A DNA stretch of 64,000 nt, taken from Phycisphaerales bacterium. Its GTDB lineage: Bacteria > Planctomycetota > Phycisphaerae > Phycisphaerales > SM1A02. The stretch covers positions 587,333-651,332 of the forward strand of contig JAQWNP010000006.1 in assembly GCA_029268515.1 (NCBI GenBank). Direction: 5' to 3'. Below the pieces are notes generated by a model. That model saw nothing but the letters and a program-made list of their open reading frames with translations, did not search any database and had not been told where the DNA came from. Shown here one piece after another: positions 44,056 to 52,451 of the stretch (positions within the stretch are counted from its first letter, which is position 1; every line of letters begins with the position of its first letter). Made by a program: the position numbers and the translations under genes.

Positions 44056-44766
44056 ATGCGAAATCACGGTATTGAATATCCAGCTCACTCTCCCGACATC
44101 GATCTGGCAGCCCAGATTCCCCCAGTGACGGGACACGATCCTCTCGTGTATCCATCTCCGGGTGTTGTGCGGCCAATGGCGTCGATTCAGCGTACACGCG
44201 AGATGACGCTCGATGAGATCATGCTCGAGAATCGAGTGGTCTTTCTCATTGGCGAAATCAATCATGCTTCTGCTGCACGCGTCATGATGCAAATGCTGTA
44301 TCTCGAGGACCAGAAGCGGGGTCGCGAAATCAACTTCTACATCAATAGCCCAGGTGGCGCCGTAGACGACACTCTTGCGATCTATGACACGATGCAGTTC
44401 ATCAGCTCCGAGATCGCAACATTTTGTATTGGACGAGCTTATTCAGGTGGCGCTGTGTTGCTTTGCGCAGGAAGCCATGGACAACGCCATATTCTGCCTC
44501 ATGCCAAAGTGATGATTCACCAGCCATATGGCGGGGTGACGGGGCAAACGACTGATGTTCAGATTCAGGCGGAACAAATCATCAAAGCAAAAGACACACT
44601 CAACGAGATTGTTGCTGAGCATACTGGGCAGACCGTTGAAAAAGTTTCTGCGGATGCTGAACGTGATAAGTACTTCTCCGCCGAGGAAGCAAAGGATTAC
44701 GGGCTTGTCGATGAAGTATTCAAGCCTGTTGAGAAGGTAAGTAACAAAGAAAACAAGTCAAAATAG
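44056..44766 (+). CDS. clpP: ATP-dependent Clp protease proteolytic subunit (first of two)
   Basis: 236 aa from the ATG at 44056. The frame is open 22 codons further up. The Ser protease triad is Ser130 (GRAYSGGAVLL), His155 (MIHQPYGG) and Asp200 (VSADAERDKY). INFYINSPGGAVDDTLAIYD is the oxyanion loop. Around the catalytic Ser the usual A-S-M-G is Y-S-G-G, a non-canonical substitution. It is followed 55 bases later by a second, more typical clpP. In bacteria with two, the products often form a mixed ClpP1P2 barrel. No clpX or clpC is nearby. Confidence 0.92.
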   Translation: MRNHGIEYPAHSPDIDLAAQIPPVTGHDPLVYPSPGVVRPMASIQRTREMTLDEIMLENRVVFLIGEINHASAARVMMQMLYLEDQKRGREINFYINSPGGAVDDTLAIYDTMQFISSEIATFCIGRAYSGGAVLLCAGSHGQRHILPHAKVMIHQPYGGVTGQTTDVQIQAEQIIKAKDTLNEIVAEHTGQTVEKVSADAERDKYFSAEEAKDYGLVDEVFKPVEKVSNKENKSK

Positions 44767-44821
44767 TGACCCGACTCGGCGTTCAATCACAAAGCCGACT
44801 TGAGTAACAAACGGATCCAAC

Positions 44822-45436
44822 ATGTCCACACTTGTACCAATCGTTATTGAGAAAACTGGTCGCGGCGAACGCACCTATGACATCTATTCACGACTACTCA
44901 ATGATCGCATCATTTTTCTTGGTGGTCCTATCAACGATGTGGTTGCCAATCTGATTGTGGCCCAACTCCTTTTCCTGGCCAATGATGACCCCACCGCAGA
45001 TATTGATCTCTATATCAATTCGCCAGGAGGATCGGTCACTGCAGGCTTGGGTGTGATTGACACCATGGAGTATGTGCCTTGTGACGTCAGCACCTACATC
45101 ATCGGCCAGGCGGCTTCGATGGGGTCTTTGATTGCTTGCTCTGGCACAGAGGGGAAACGATACACCCTACCCCACTCGAAGAATCTGATGCACCAGCCGT
45201 TGCTCGGTGGCGTGCTTGAGGGGCAAGCGACTGATCTGGAGATCGAAGCTCGTGAAATGCTTCGCCTACGAAAGATTCTTTTCGAGATCTATGCCAATCG
45301 AACTGGAAAGTCGACCGAGACAATTCATGCCGATTGCGAGCGGAATAAGTGGCTCAATTCCGAGGAAATGCTTGAGTATGGACTGGCGGATTCGCTGTTG
45401 TCTCATCTCAAGTCATCCAAGAAAGGTGAAGCTTGA
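44822..45436 (+). CDS. clpP: ATP-dependent Clp protease proteolytic subunit (second of two)
   Basis: 204 aa, close to standard length. The triad is Ser99 ([11 protein letters not shown]), His124 ([10 protein letters not shown]) and Asp171 ([10 protein letters not shown]). [20 protein letters not shown] and [18 protein letters not shown] are conserved. It follows the first clpP with a 55-base gap and the same strand. Unlike its partner, it has the canonical ASMG around the Ser. The stop overlaps the TTG start of a small lipoprotein gene. Confidence 0.95.
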   Translation: MSTLVPIVIEKTGRGERTYDIYSRLLNDRIIFLGGPINDVVANLIVAQLLFLANDDPTADIDLYINSPGGSVTAGLGVIDTMEYVPCDVSTYIIGQAASMGSLIACSGTEGKRYTLPHSKNLMHQPLLGGVLEGQATDLEIEAREMLRLRKILFEIYANRTGKSTETIHADCERNKWLNSEEMLEYGLADSLLSHLKSSKKGEA

Positions 45437-45666
45437 GACACTCAGTGAAAGTTGCCATTAGACCAGGGGCACTCATGGTTTCGTGCCTGCTGACAATCGC
45501 CTTCGCGATGGGTTGCCACCGCCCGCCTTTCCCGGAAAATAAGCCACGGACTCAATTCGAGACCTATGACAGTATGCGACAGCAGGTGACGCCGCTCGAA
45601 GAACCTGATGTCTTTGGTAGCCCCAGACCAGCCGTGCGAGCGCGCCTATCGAACAACGCCAATTGA
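45433..45666 (+). CDS. Small lipoprotein, unknown function
   Basis: 77 aa from a TTG at 45433 that overlaps the clpP stop. AAAGGTGA lies just upstream. The signal [16 protein letters not shown] ends in a lipobox with Cys28, followed by a Pro-rich 50-residue tail. Only the overlap and signal support it; no family is recognised. Confidence 0.55.
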   Translation: MRHSVKVAIRPGALMVSCLLTIAFAMGCHRPPFPENKPRTQFETYDSMRQQVTPLEEPDVFGSPRPAVRARLSNNAN

Positions 45667-45812
45667 CTGGTAGCCGCCAGCGTTGCTGGTGTGTCCGATA
45701 GCACCCCCTTACAAGAACCTACCGTTGCATCAATTCCTGTTCTTTGCTCAAGGCCTGACCACCAACTGGCCCGATACAAGTGGCAGTGACTGGTTTACCC
45801 AGTACATAAGTC

Positions 45813-46481
45813 GTGAGCAGTAACAACAACACAAGTCCGGCAACCTTTTCTCCGACCAGGCGAACACGAATCGTCTGGGCGAGTTTTCTCATTGCCATGG
45901 TGTGCTCTGCCAGTCTGCTCATGCTGAAGGATGCACCTATTCATGGTGGCGTCCCATTGACCACGCTCTCTGCCTTCGCAGATCCGAGCGTATCAGTCGA
46001 TAATGCGGACCCTATTTTCGAGCTCACCACAGATCTTGAGCAGCATCAGTGGACTGGCATCGTGATCCACCATTTGGGTGAGCCCGCAGCCACAATGCAA
46101 TCAATTCACCGTCGTCATATCCAAAATGGCTATCAAGGCCTTGGATATCACTTCGTCATCGGGAATGGAAACGGGCTTGGTAACGGTGATGTCCATATTG
46201 GATACCGTTGGACCAACCAGCTCCCGGGCGCTCATGTCGTTGGTGATACCGGTACCTTGCACAATCAGCATTCGATTGCCATCTGTTTGGTGGGAGATGG
46301 GGATCGACGTCCATTCACGCCTGACCAGATGAAAAACCTGGTTCGCCTCGTTCAGCGCCTTCAACACCGTCTGGATATTCCATCAGAAGCGGTGTTTTTG
46401 CACCGTGAATTGGCGGGTCATGTAAAGAGCCCAGGCCGTTTCTTCGCAGCGGCGGAGTTACAGGAAGGCCTCTTGCAATAA
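45813..46481 (+). CDS. PGRP/amidase_2-fold protein with one zinc ligand replaced
   Basis: 222 aa. A hydrophobic segment near 20-40 (RIVWASFLIAMVCSASLLML) anchors or exports it. The PGRP/T7-lysozyme fold follows with WTGIVIHHLG (His86/87), GYHFVIGNGNG, SIAICLVGDGD and FLHRELAGHVKSPGRFF (His197). Zinc amidases have His, His and Cys, the latter in C-P-G. Here that position is Ser206 (KSPG). Loss of that ligand suggests peptidoglycan binding without ordinary amidase activity. The start is a GTG; no strong ribosome site is visible. Confidence 0.8.
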   Translation: MSSNNNTSPATFSPTRRTRIVWASFLIAMVCSASLLMLKDAPIHGGVPLTTLSAFADPSVSVDNADPIFELTTDLEQHQWTGIVIHHLGEPAATMQSIHRRHIQNGYQGLGYHFVIGNGNGLGNGDVHIGYRWTNQLPGAHVVGDTGTLHNQHSIAICLVGDGDRRPFTPDQMKNLVRLVQRLQHRLDIPSEAVFLHRELAGHVKSPGRFFAAAELQEGLLQ

Positions 46482-46696
46482 ATAGTTGTTTGCGTGACCT
46501 CCAGCAAAGCACTACTCTGAAGTGGTCGGGGCCCTCATTTTAGTGGGGCTAAGGCTGATTTATGGCAGCCCCGGTTCATTTCTCTCGGTTCCAGTGATGG
46601 TTGCTGGCACCGTTCAATCCGTGACTTCCAACCCGAGATCCGGGCCACAGGCATGCGTCTGTGTAGGAAGACTCCTTATCTCAAAGAGAGCGCGGC

Positions 46697-47593
46697 ATGC
46701 CCGTTTCCAGAGGCCAGAAAGTAGGCAAATTCAATGTTCTTGCCAAACTCGGCGAAGGCGCGCGTTCTACGATCTTTGCGGTTCAAGAGCCACGCACGAA
46801 GCAAGTGTGGGCTCTGAAACATACGGAGAAGGAGACGGAAAAGGACGATCGCTTCTTTGAGCAGATGGAGCATGAGCAACAGATCGGGTCCAAACTGGAT
46901 CATATCTCTGTTCGCCAAGTCACCAAGCTGATCAAACATCGCACGCGGATGAAGATCTCTGCGATGTCATTGCTGATGGAATTGGTTGATGGCACCACAC
47001 TCGATCAGAAACTTCCGCGTGGGCACAGCGGGGCTGTGAAGATCTTTAAGCAAATTGCCGATGGCCTTGCTCATATGCATGGGCGCGGTTTTGTTCATGC
47101 AGATATTAAACCAAACAATATTTTGATTACTGATGACGGTGGGGTGAAGATCATTGATCTTGGCCAAGCGTGTGCTATTGGAACTGTCAAAAAACGAATT
47201 CAAGGTACGCCGGGCTATATGGCGCCAGAGCAGGCGCACCGTCAAGCGATCACGCCGCAGACCGATATCTATAACTTTGGTGCCATGATGTACTGGGTTT
47301 TGATACGTGAATGTATCCCAACAGCAATGCCGCCTAAGGATGCTAACTCGAGCTTGTTCACTGGCGCTGTTGATGCAAGCCAGATCGCCAAACCAGTGCC
47401 TCCAGTACAACGCAACCCGCGCATTCATCCACTCCTTTCTAAGCAGATCATGGATTGCGTTGAGTTGCACCCAAATGACCGGCCTGAGTCGATGGAATTT
47501 GTGGCGAATCGTTTAGAGTTAATCGTTGATCTATTAGAAAACCCACCCAAGAAACCGCCGCCACTAGTGGATGACGAAGATACAGTGACATAG
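46697..47593 (+). CDS. Ser/Thr protein kinase, soluble, HAD-type catalytic loop
   Basis: 298 aa, a kinase domain alone. The Gly-rich loop is LGEGARSTIFAVQ, ATP-binding Lys41 is in WALKHTE, the catalytic loop is FVHADIKPNNIL (Asp136, Lys138, Asn141), and the Mg loop is DLG at Asp154 in place of DFG. GTPGYMAPEQ is the activation-segment end. The residue before the catalytic Asp is Ala instead of Arg, so this is a non-RD kinase and may not need activation-loop phosphorylation. The next kinase gene begins 19 bases later, so they are co-transcribed. Confidence 0.88.
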   Translation: MPVSRGQKVGKFNVLAKLGEGARSTIFAVQEPRTKQVWALKHTEKETEKDDRFFEQMEHEQQIGSKLDHISVRQVTKLIKHRTRMKISAMSLLMELVDGTTLDQKLPRGHSGAVKIFKQIADGLAHMHGRGFVHADIKPNNILITDDGGVKIIDLGQACAIGTVKKRIQGTPGYMAPEQAHRQAITPQTDIYNFGAMMYWVLIRECIPTAMPPKDANSSLFTGAVDASQIAKPVPPVQRNPRIHPLLSKQIMDCVELHPNDRPESMEFVANRLELIVDLLENPPKKPPPLVDDEDTVT

Positions 47594-47612
47594 GTCTCTG
47601 CTCTACGAGCGA

Positions 47613-49676
47613 ATGTCCATGCACGAAGATCAAGCCGATCAAAGAGAAGCCAACGCGGTGAACGTGCCCCAGCAGATCGGTGACTACAAGATTCTCCGAG
47701 TACTTGGCGTGGGCGGTATGTCCATTGTGTATGCGGCTCTTCAGAACCAGCCTCGACGGATGGTGGCGCTGAAAGTGATGAAGCAAGGTACGACCACAAA
47801 TATCTCGCTCCGCCGTTTTCGGCGAGAGATCGAGATTCTTGGTCGTTTGCACCACCCCTACATTGCGCAGGTCTTTGACGCGGGAATGCATGATGACGGT
47901 GGTGGTGGCGTCCCCTACTTTGTGATGGAGTATGTTGCAGGTGCTCAGACAGTGCTTGAACATGTCGCCGCCAACAATCTTCCTGTGCGCGACATTCTGA
48001 AGCTCTTCGTCAAGATCTGTGCCGCAGTAGAGAATGGGCATTACAACAAAGTGGTCCATCGCGATCTTAAGCCCGGCAACATACTCATCGATCGACAGCA
48101 AGAGCCCAAGATTATTGACTTCGGTGTTGCCCGTGCGACTGAAGTAGATGCATCTTCTGCAACGATGCAGACAGAAGCAGGACGTCTCGTTGGTACGGTC
48201 CAGTACATGGCGCCTGAGCAGGTCGATGCTGAACCCCAAGACATCAAACCGAGTTGTGATGTCTATGCGTTGGGCGTTCTGTTGTACAAGCTGTTAACCA
48301 CACGCTTCCCCCATTCATTTGAGGGCTTGCCAATTTACGAAGCAGTACGCATCATTCGAATGGAAGATGCGCCAAAGCCTTCATCTATCAATCCAGAGGT
48401 GCGAGGTGACCTCGAGACCATCATGATGCGCTGCTTAGAGAAAGAGCCGGCACGTCGATACCAAAGTGCAGGCCAGCTGGGCCGAGATGTCCTTCGCTAC
48501 TTAGGTCATGTGCCAATCAAGGCGCGCCCCGCAGGACTTTGGTACCGGCTCGGTTTATTGGCGCGACGCCGAAAGAGCACACTTGTCTTGGCGGCCACCA
48601 TGTGCTGTCTCGTCGTGCTGGTAGCGGTGGCGACCGCGGTCATTGTGATTTCACTACAACCGGAAAGTGAAGAGACCAAAACGCCATTGAGCGCGACGGC
48701 TGAAACAACGATTGATCCAAAGACTGAGGTCATTGAGCCAGCAAATACTGGAGGCACGACGACGGAGGTAACTCCAACGCTCGCTGTCGCGCCGGCGGTT
48801 GAAACAATTTCGCTGCAAAATCAGGATCAGCCAATTGAATTTCTCACTTTCATGACCTCGCCAAATCTCATCGACTTTGCTGGCAGCCATTTTAGTTTGT
48901 GGAATTACAAGGAGCAGACGGAGACTGGATGGCCAATCACAACGGCATCACCAACCTTAATCGCAGCAAGTGGTCCTCAGGCGCAGCGCCTCGCCGTCGC
49001 CAGTGGTCATCACAAGATCATGGTCATTGATACCAAGACTGGTGAAGTTGAATCGACGATTCGCAGTCCAAACAACAAAGTTCAAGGCCTGGGAATTTCG
49101 CAAGACGGCACGCTGGTGGCCTATAGCTTGGATGATCTGACGATTCGCGTTTGGTCGAAGGATCGCAGCCAACGCAAGCTATTGCGATCAAACTCAGGCG
49201 AGCTGTTTCATTTGTGTTTCAATGCCACGAACACCATGGTTGGCGGTCTTTCGGAGCAACAGGCAGTGGTATGGTCGATGGCGGATGAGAAGGTGATTTT
49301 TGAAATGCCCGCGGTGCAAGAACCACGCGCCACGCGGTTTGTTGGTGATCTCAATCTCATGGTGGCCGTTGGGGGCGATGGGATCTTGATCATGTGGGAT
49401 GTCATGGCGGGTAAGGAGGTCGCACGACTGAAGCTGATGCCCGCACATCTTGACGCCGTGGCGATCAACCCAATGGGGACGATGCTTCTCTGCGCTGCCG
49501 GTAATCGTGCAACGGTCTGGTCACTACCCGATCGGAAGCGTGCCAAACTTGAGGTCTTCTCCGAGGCGCCGGTTGCATTAGCCGTGGATGACATTACGAA
49601 AACCCTGGCTCTTGGCTTTGCCAATGGAATGATTGTGGTCAAGCCATGGCCACAAGGCCGTGGTGGTCAGGACTGA
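47613..49676 (+). CDS. Transmembrane Ser/Thr kinase with WD40-like sensor domain
   Basis: 687 aa. The kinase domain is at about 20-300: LGVGGMSIVYAALQ, Lys54 in VALKVMK, HRDLKPGN (Asp151, Asn156), IIDFGVAR (Asp169). A membrane helix is at about 322-347. A Thr/Glu-rich linker follows, then a beta-propeller of about six weak WD40-type blades (about 400-680), for example GILIMWDVMAGKEVARL and MLLCAAGNRATVWSLPD. This layout, cytosolic kinase with outer propeller, is common in planctomycetes. Start ATG is unsupported by a strong ribosome site. Confidence 0.88.
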   Translation: MSMHEDQADQREANAVNVPQQIGDYKILRVLGVGGMSIVYAALQNQPRRMVALKVMKQGTTTNISLRRFRREIEILGRLHHPYIAQVFDAGMHDDGGGGVPYFVMEYVAGAQTVLEHVAANNLPVRDILKLFVKICAAVENGHYNKVVHRDLKPGNILIDRQQEPKIIDFGVARATEVDASSATMQTEAGRLVGTVQYMAPEQVDAEPQDIKPSCDVYALGVLLYKLLTTRFPHSFEGLPIYEAVRIIRMEDAPKPSSINPEVRGDLETIMMRCLEKEPARRYQSAGQLGRDVLRYLGHVPIKARPAGLWYRLGLLARRRKSTLVLAATMCCLVVLVAVATAVIVISLQPESEETKTPLSATAETTIDPKTEVIEPANTGGTTTEVTPTLAVAPAVETISLQNQDQPIEFLTFMTSPNLIDFAGSHFSLWNYKEQTETGWPITTASPTLIAASGPQAQRLAVASGHHKIMVIDTKTGEVESTIRSPNNKVQGLGISQDGTLVAYSLDDLTIRVWSKDRSQRKLLRSNSGELFHLCFNATNTMVGGLSEQQAVVWSMADEKVIFEMPAVQEPRATRFVGDLNLMVAVGGDGILIMWDVMAGKEVARLKLMPAHLDAVAINPMGTMLLCAAGNRATVWSLPDRKRAKLEVFSEAPVALAVDDITKTLALGFANGMIVVKPWPQGRGGQD

Positions 49677-49755
49677 TGGCGTCCCTTGATCGCTCGCGAG
49701 GGGTCAATCCCACATATCCGCCTGCCTCACACGACGCGGTACACTGTGAAGTCAT

Positions 49756-50307
49756 ATGCAGCATTTTCACGCCACCACCATTCTCTCTGTCCGTGATCAA
49801 AATCGCGTCGCGTTAGGCGGCGATGGCCAAGTCACGTTGGGCGACACGATTGCGAAGGGCAATGCCGTCAAAGTACGAATACTGAGCGATCTGGGCGCAG
49901 AGACGGCTGGCGTGTTGGTCGGTTTTGCAGGATCTGCAGCCGATGCATTTTCACTGATGGAGCGATTCGAAGAGCAACTGCGGAACACTCCAACCAACCT
50001 CACCAAAGCAGCGATTAGCTTGGCGCGGCTCTGGCGGCAGGATCGTGCCTTGCGTCGTCTGGAGTCGCTCTTGATCGCAGCGGATAAATCGGTGACCCTG
50101 ATGGTTTCTGGGCAAGGTGATGTGATTGAACCACCTGATGGCATCGCAGCCATTGGTTCGGGTGGTTCTTACGCTCTTTCAGCGGCGCGAGCGCTGCAAC
50201 AGCAGACGGCCTTGAGTCCAAAAGAGATCTGTGAAACATCACTGCAAGTTGCAGGCGAGATTTGTGTCTACACAAACACCAATATCACGGTGCTGACCCT
50301 GGACTAG
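49756..50307 (+). CDS. hslV: HslV-type ATP-dependent protease subunit
   Basis: 183 aa. The mature family begins with the nucleophile Thr as TTI(V/L)xVR. Here it reads [20 protein letters not shown], so six residues precede Thr7. This extension resembles that of Bacillus ClpQ/CodW (MSSFHATTIFAV), in which an N-terminal Ser takes over. Here residue 2 is Gln, so either processing exposes Thr7 or the start has been misread. [25 protein letters not shown] and [19 protein letters not shown] are conserved. hslU is not next to it, unlike in most bacteria. Confidence 0.92.
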   Translation: MQHFHATTILSVRDQNRVALGGDGQVTLGDTIAKGNAVKVRILSDLGAETAGVLVGFAGSAADAFSLMERFEEQLRNTPTNLTKAAISLARLWRQDRALRRLESLLIAADKSVTLMVSGQGDVIEPPDGIAAIGSGGSYALSAARALQQQTALSPKEICETSLQVAGEICVYTNTNITVLTLD

Positions 50308-50310
50308 CAT

Positions 50311-50631
50311 TCAGGAGCGGGGCTTGCCTTCATCTGCCTGGGCTTGTTTTGCAGCATGTTCTGCAAGCGCCCTTTGTTTTTTGTCTTCGCGGTAAGCGGT
50401 CCGCCGTTGTGCGTACTGTTCAGGTGTCATGCTGACTTGAGCAATTTCACCCTGCTGCCACTGCTCAAACAATGATTCAAGATAGGGCACACACCATTGA
50501 CATCCAGTGCCGGCGTTGAGGCATTCACTGAGCTTTGATGCAACAGTCGGCTTCTCACGCTCTAAGAAGCCGCGTAGTTTGTGCAAGCTCACACGGTGAC
50601 ATAGGCAGACATGATCTTCAGGATCCATCAT
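50311..50631 (-). CDS. BFD-like [2Fe-2S] protein
   Basis: 106 aa. The four Cys pattern is C-x-C (VCLCHRV, Cys9/11) and C-x2-C (TGCQWCVPYLESL, Cys44/47), as in bacterioferritin-associated ferredoxin and related domains in nitrite reductase. The C-terminal 40 residues are helical and charged. BFD-type proteins reduce ferric iron in the mineral core so that it can leave ferritin; a ferritin gene is 20 kb away. Whether they work together is unknown. A second ATG follows the first directly. Confidence 0.78.
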   Translation of the reverse strand: MMDPEDHVCLCHRVSLHKLRGFLEREKPTVASKLSECLNAGTGCQWCVPYLESLFEQWQQGEIAQVSMTPEQYAQRRTAYREDKKQRALAEHAAKQAQADEGKPRS

Positions 50632-50659
50632 CTTTGCAGGCTCTCATTTCAGTGGGTTG

Positions 50660-51058
50660 TTAGACCCAGACCTGACAAATCAGATGTGGCTCTTTAAGTT
50701 TGCCGGTCAGGACACCAACAGAAGAGGTTACAAACTTCACCTCATATTGGGGGTGGGCATCGAGCCATTCGTTAATGTTCTGGTCCATGAAAGCTAAGGA
50801 GTCATCACTGAGTTTGCAATGGAAGGTGCGCACATGAATGGCCCCAACGCCCGTTGTATTTGGCGTTCGACTCCATTCCTCTTCATGTTTCTTTTTAGAC
50901 TCCAGGGTGCGAATCTTCTTCATGCCTGCGGGGACTTCAGAGATTGCAACTGGCAGCGGCGCTATGTCCGCCGCTGGATCTGGACTACCCAACCCAGGAT
51001 TCGAGTGCGTTATTTTGCTACCGCCTTGATGTAGGCCAGTACCATCTTTTTCCGCCAT
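50660..51058 (-). CDS. Conserved-looking small protein of unknown function
   Basis: 132 aa. GGGAG with good spacing precedes the ATG. The N-terminal half is Gly/Pro-rich and probably disordered. The C-terminal ~60 residues (about 73-132) form a compact strand-helix-strand domain: IHVRTFHCKLSDDSLAFMDQ, then NEWLDAHPQYEVKFV and PHLICQVWV. No catalytic motif. The ordered tail suggests a small binding module; no name can be given. Confidence 0.65.
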   Translation of the reverse strand: MAEKDGTGLHQGGSKITHSNPGLGSPDPAADIAPLPVAISEVPAGMKKIRTLESKKKHEEEWSRTPNTTGVGAIHVRTFHCKLSDDSLAFMDQNINEWLDAHPQYEVKFVTSSVGVLTGKLKEPHLICQVWV

Positions 51059-51157
51059 CGCATACTCCCTTATTGTTCCTTGTATTGTCTCCAGTTCATT
51101 GGGATGGGTCTACCTGAGAGCACCTATTTTGAGAGAAGTGAGGCGTACAAACAGTTT

Positions 51158-51568
51158 TTAAGGAGCTGAGAGGACTATTTTGACCATTCCATCTGAGTGC
51201 TCTGTGAGGCAAAGTACCTGAACAAAGCCAAGTGGAGCTAACCATTGCAGCTTGAAGAGCATCTGCTGATGGCCCACCTCTTTGCTCAGGAGAAGGCCCT
51301 GAGCGACTTGTTTTACGTGACCACGGGCTTCGCCATTGGCACCAGGGCCAACAGGTCCTTCATAGTTCAAGTAATGGCGTCGATGCCGGCCTATGAGCCG
51401 TCCTGTGATGGTTTGGTCATCGCAAAGGTCTCTCGGATCGGTGGGCATTTTGATCGATAAAAGCCCAGATTCTGATTCAGGCAGATCGTCGATGAAGCAG
51501 TCAATATGGTTACTCCCATCGGGCAGGGTATGCCTTAGAAGCACAACATTGTGGTCAGTATCAGCCAT
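51158..51568 (-). CDS. Small protein of unknown function
   Basis: 136 aa, not recognised. The sequence is beta-rich with HRRHYLNYEGPVG and GEARGHVKQVAQG in the centre, resembling a small barrel or OB-like fold. MADTDHNVVLLRHTLPDGSN opens it. No signal peptide or membrane helix. It lies 99 bases from the gene on its 3' side on the same strand and is divergent from the TPR lipoprotein. Confidence 0.6.
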   Translation of the reverse strand: MADTDHNVVLLRHTLPDGSNHIDCFIDDLPESESGLLSIKMPTDPRDLCDDQTITGRLIGRHRRHYLNYEGPVGPGANGEARGHVKQVAQGLLLSKEVGHQQMLFKLQWLAPLGFVQVLCLTEHSDGMVKIVLSAP

Positions 51569-51729
51569 ATTCAGGTCATTTCACTTGAGCACTGAGGCCC
51601 TGGATTGATCTTCCAGATGGCAAGTGTAATCGGCGCAGCGTATCATGCACGGGCAAGCTTGGATGCTTGTACGGAATCGAGTTTATTAACTTGGCTGCAC
51701 TCTACTGAGAGCGAATGGAGTCGTGAACG

Positions 51730-52395
51730 ATGCGCCACAAAACCTTATTCACCATTGGATTCATTTCTGCTACGACCATCTTTTTTGCTGGTTGTCAGGC
51801 ACGCACCTCAACAGATGTACTGAAACGAACCAGTAACATGGCGCTCTGGGAAGGTAACTATCAAGATGCCGCTCAGGGCTATCAAGAGCTCACAGATCGG
51901 CAGCCAGGAAACTGGCTCTGGCAGTATCGCCTTGGTATCAGTGAGCTCTCTCTCGAAAAATTAACCAAGGCTCGGCGCAGCCTCGAAATTGCCAACACCC
52001 TCCGTCCAAATGATCGTGAGATCATTGAGGCGCTTGCTGAGGCAATGTTCCGTCAGGGTGATAAAGACCATCTCATGACCATGCTCCAAGAAGAGGCAAA
52101 GGCAACACAGTCGATCGACATGTACATGCTGCTTGGCGACTATCTCATGGAAATGGGTGATCCTGATTCGGCGAGTACCGCTTACTCAACAGCGATTGTG
52201 CTTGATGATGGTCGTAACATCGGGCCTTATCTCAAGGCATCTAGTTTTGCTGAACAGTTAGGTGACCGTGAAATGGCAGTCCGAAGACTTCGTCAGGCGT
52301 ACGGCATCGAGCCGGGCAACGAAGAAGTATGTAATCGTTTGACGGCCCTGGGAGAAATTCCTGGCCCGAGCCAATCGTTGCCGCCAGGTCGCTAG
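51730..52395 (+). CDS. TPR-type lipoprotein
   Basis: 221 aa. The signal MRHKTLFTIGFISATTIFFAGC ends in lipobox FAGC with Cys22. About four TPR-like helical pairs follow: GNYQDAAQGYQELTDRQPGN, KARRSLEIANTLRPND, DPDSASTAYSTAIVLDDG and REMAVRRLRQAYGIEPGN. Similar in kind to the TPR lipoprotein at 32283 but shorter and not obviously its paralogue. Ends in a Pro/Gly tail. GGAG is about ten bases before the ATG. Confidence 0.8.
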   Translation: MRHKTLFTIGFISATTIFFAGCQARTSTDVLKRTSNMALWEGNYQDAAQGYQELTDRQPGNWLWQYRLGISELSLEKLTKARRSLEIANTLRPNDREIIEALAEAMFRQGDKDHLMTMLQEEAKATQSIDMYMLLGDYLMEMGDPDSASTAYSTAIVLDDGRNIGPYLKASSFAEQLGDREMAVRRLRQAYGIEPGNEEVCNRLTALGEIPGPSQSLPPGR

Positions 52396-52451
52396 CAGTT
52401 GCCATTACATGGTGCGTTCGTATTGCCCGAATGGCCTGGTGAACAGCCAAT

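Noticed and set aside
51730..52395. Paralogy between the two TPR lipoproteins (32283 and 51730)
   Set aside because: They share only the general TPR pattern and lipobox. No extended similarity beyond that was visible, so they are not treated as duplicates.
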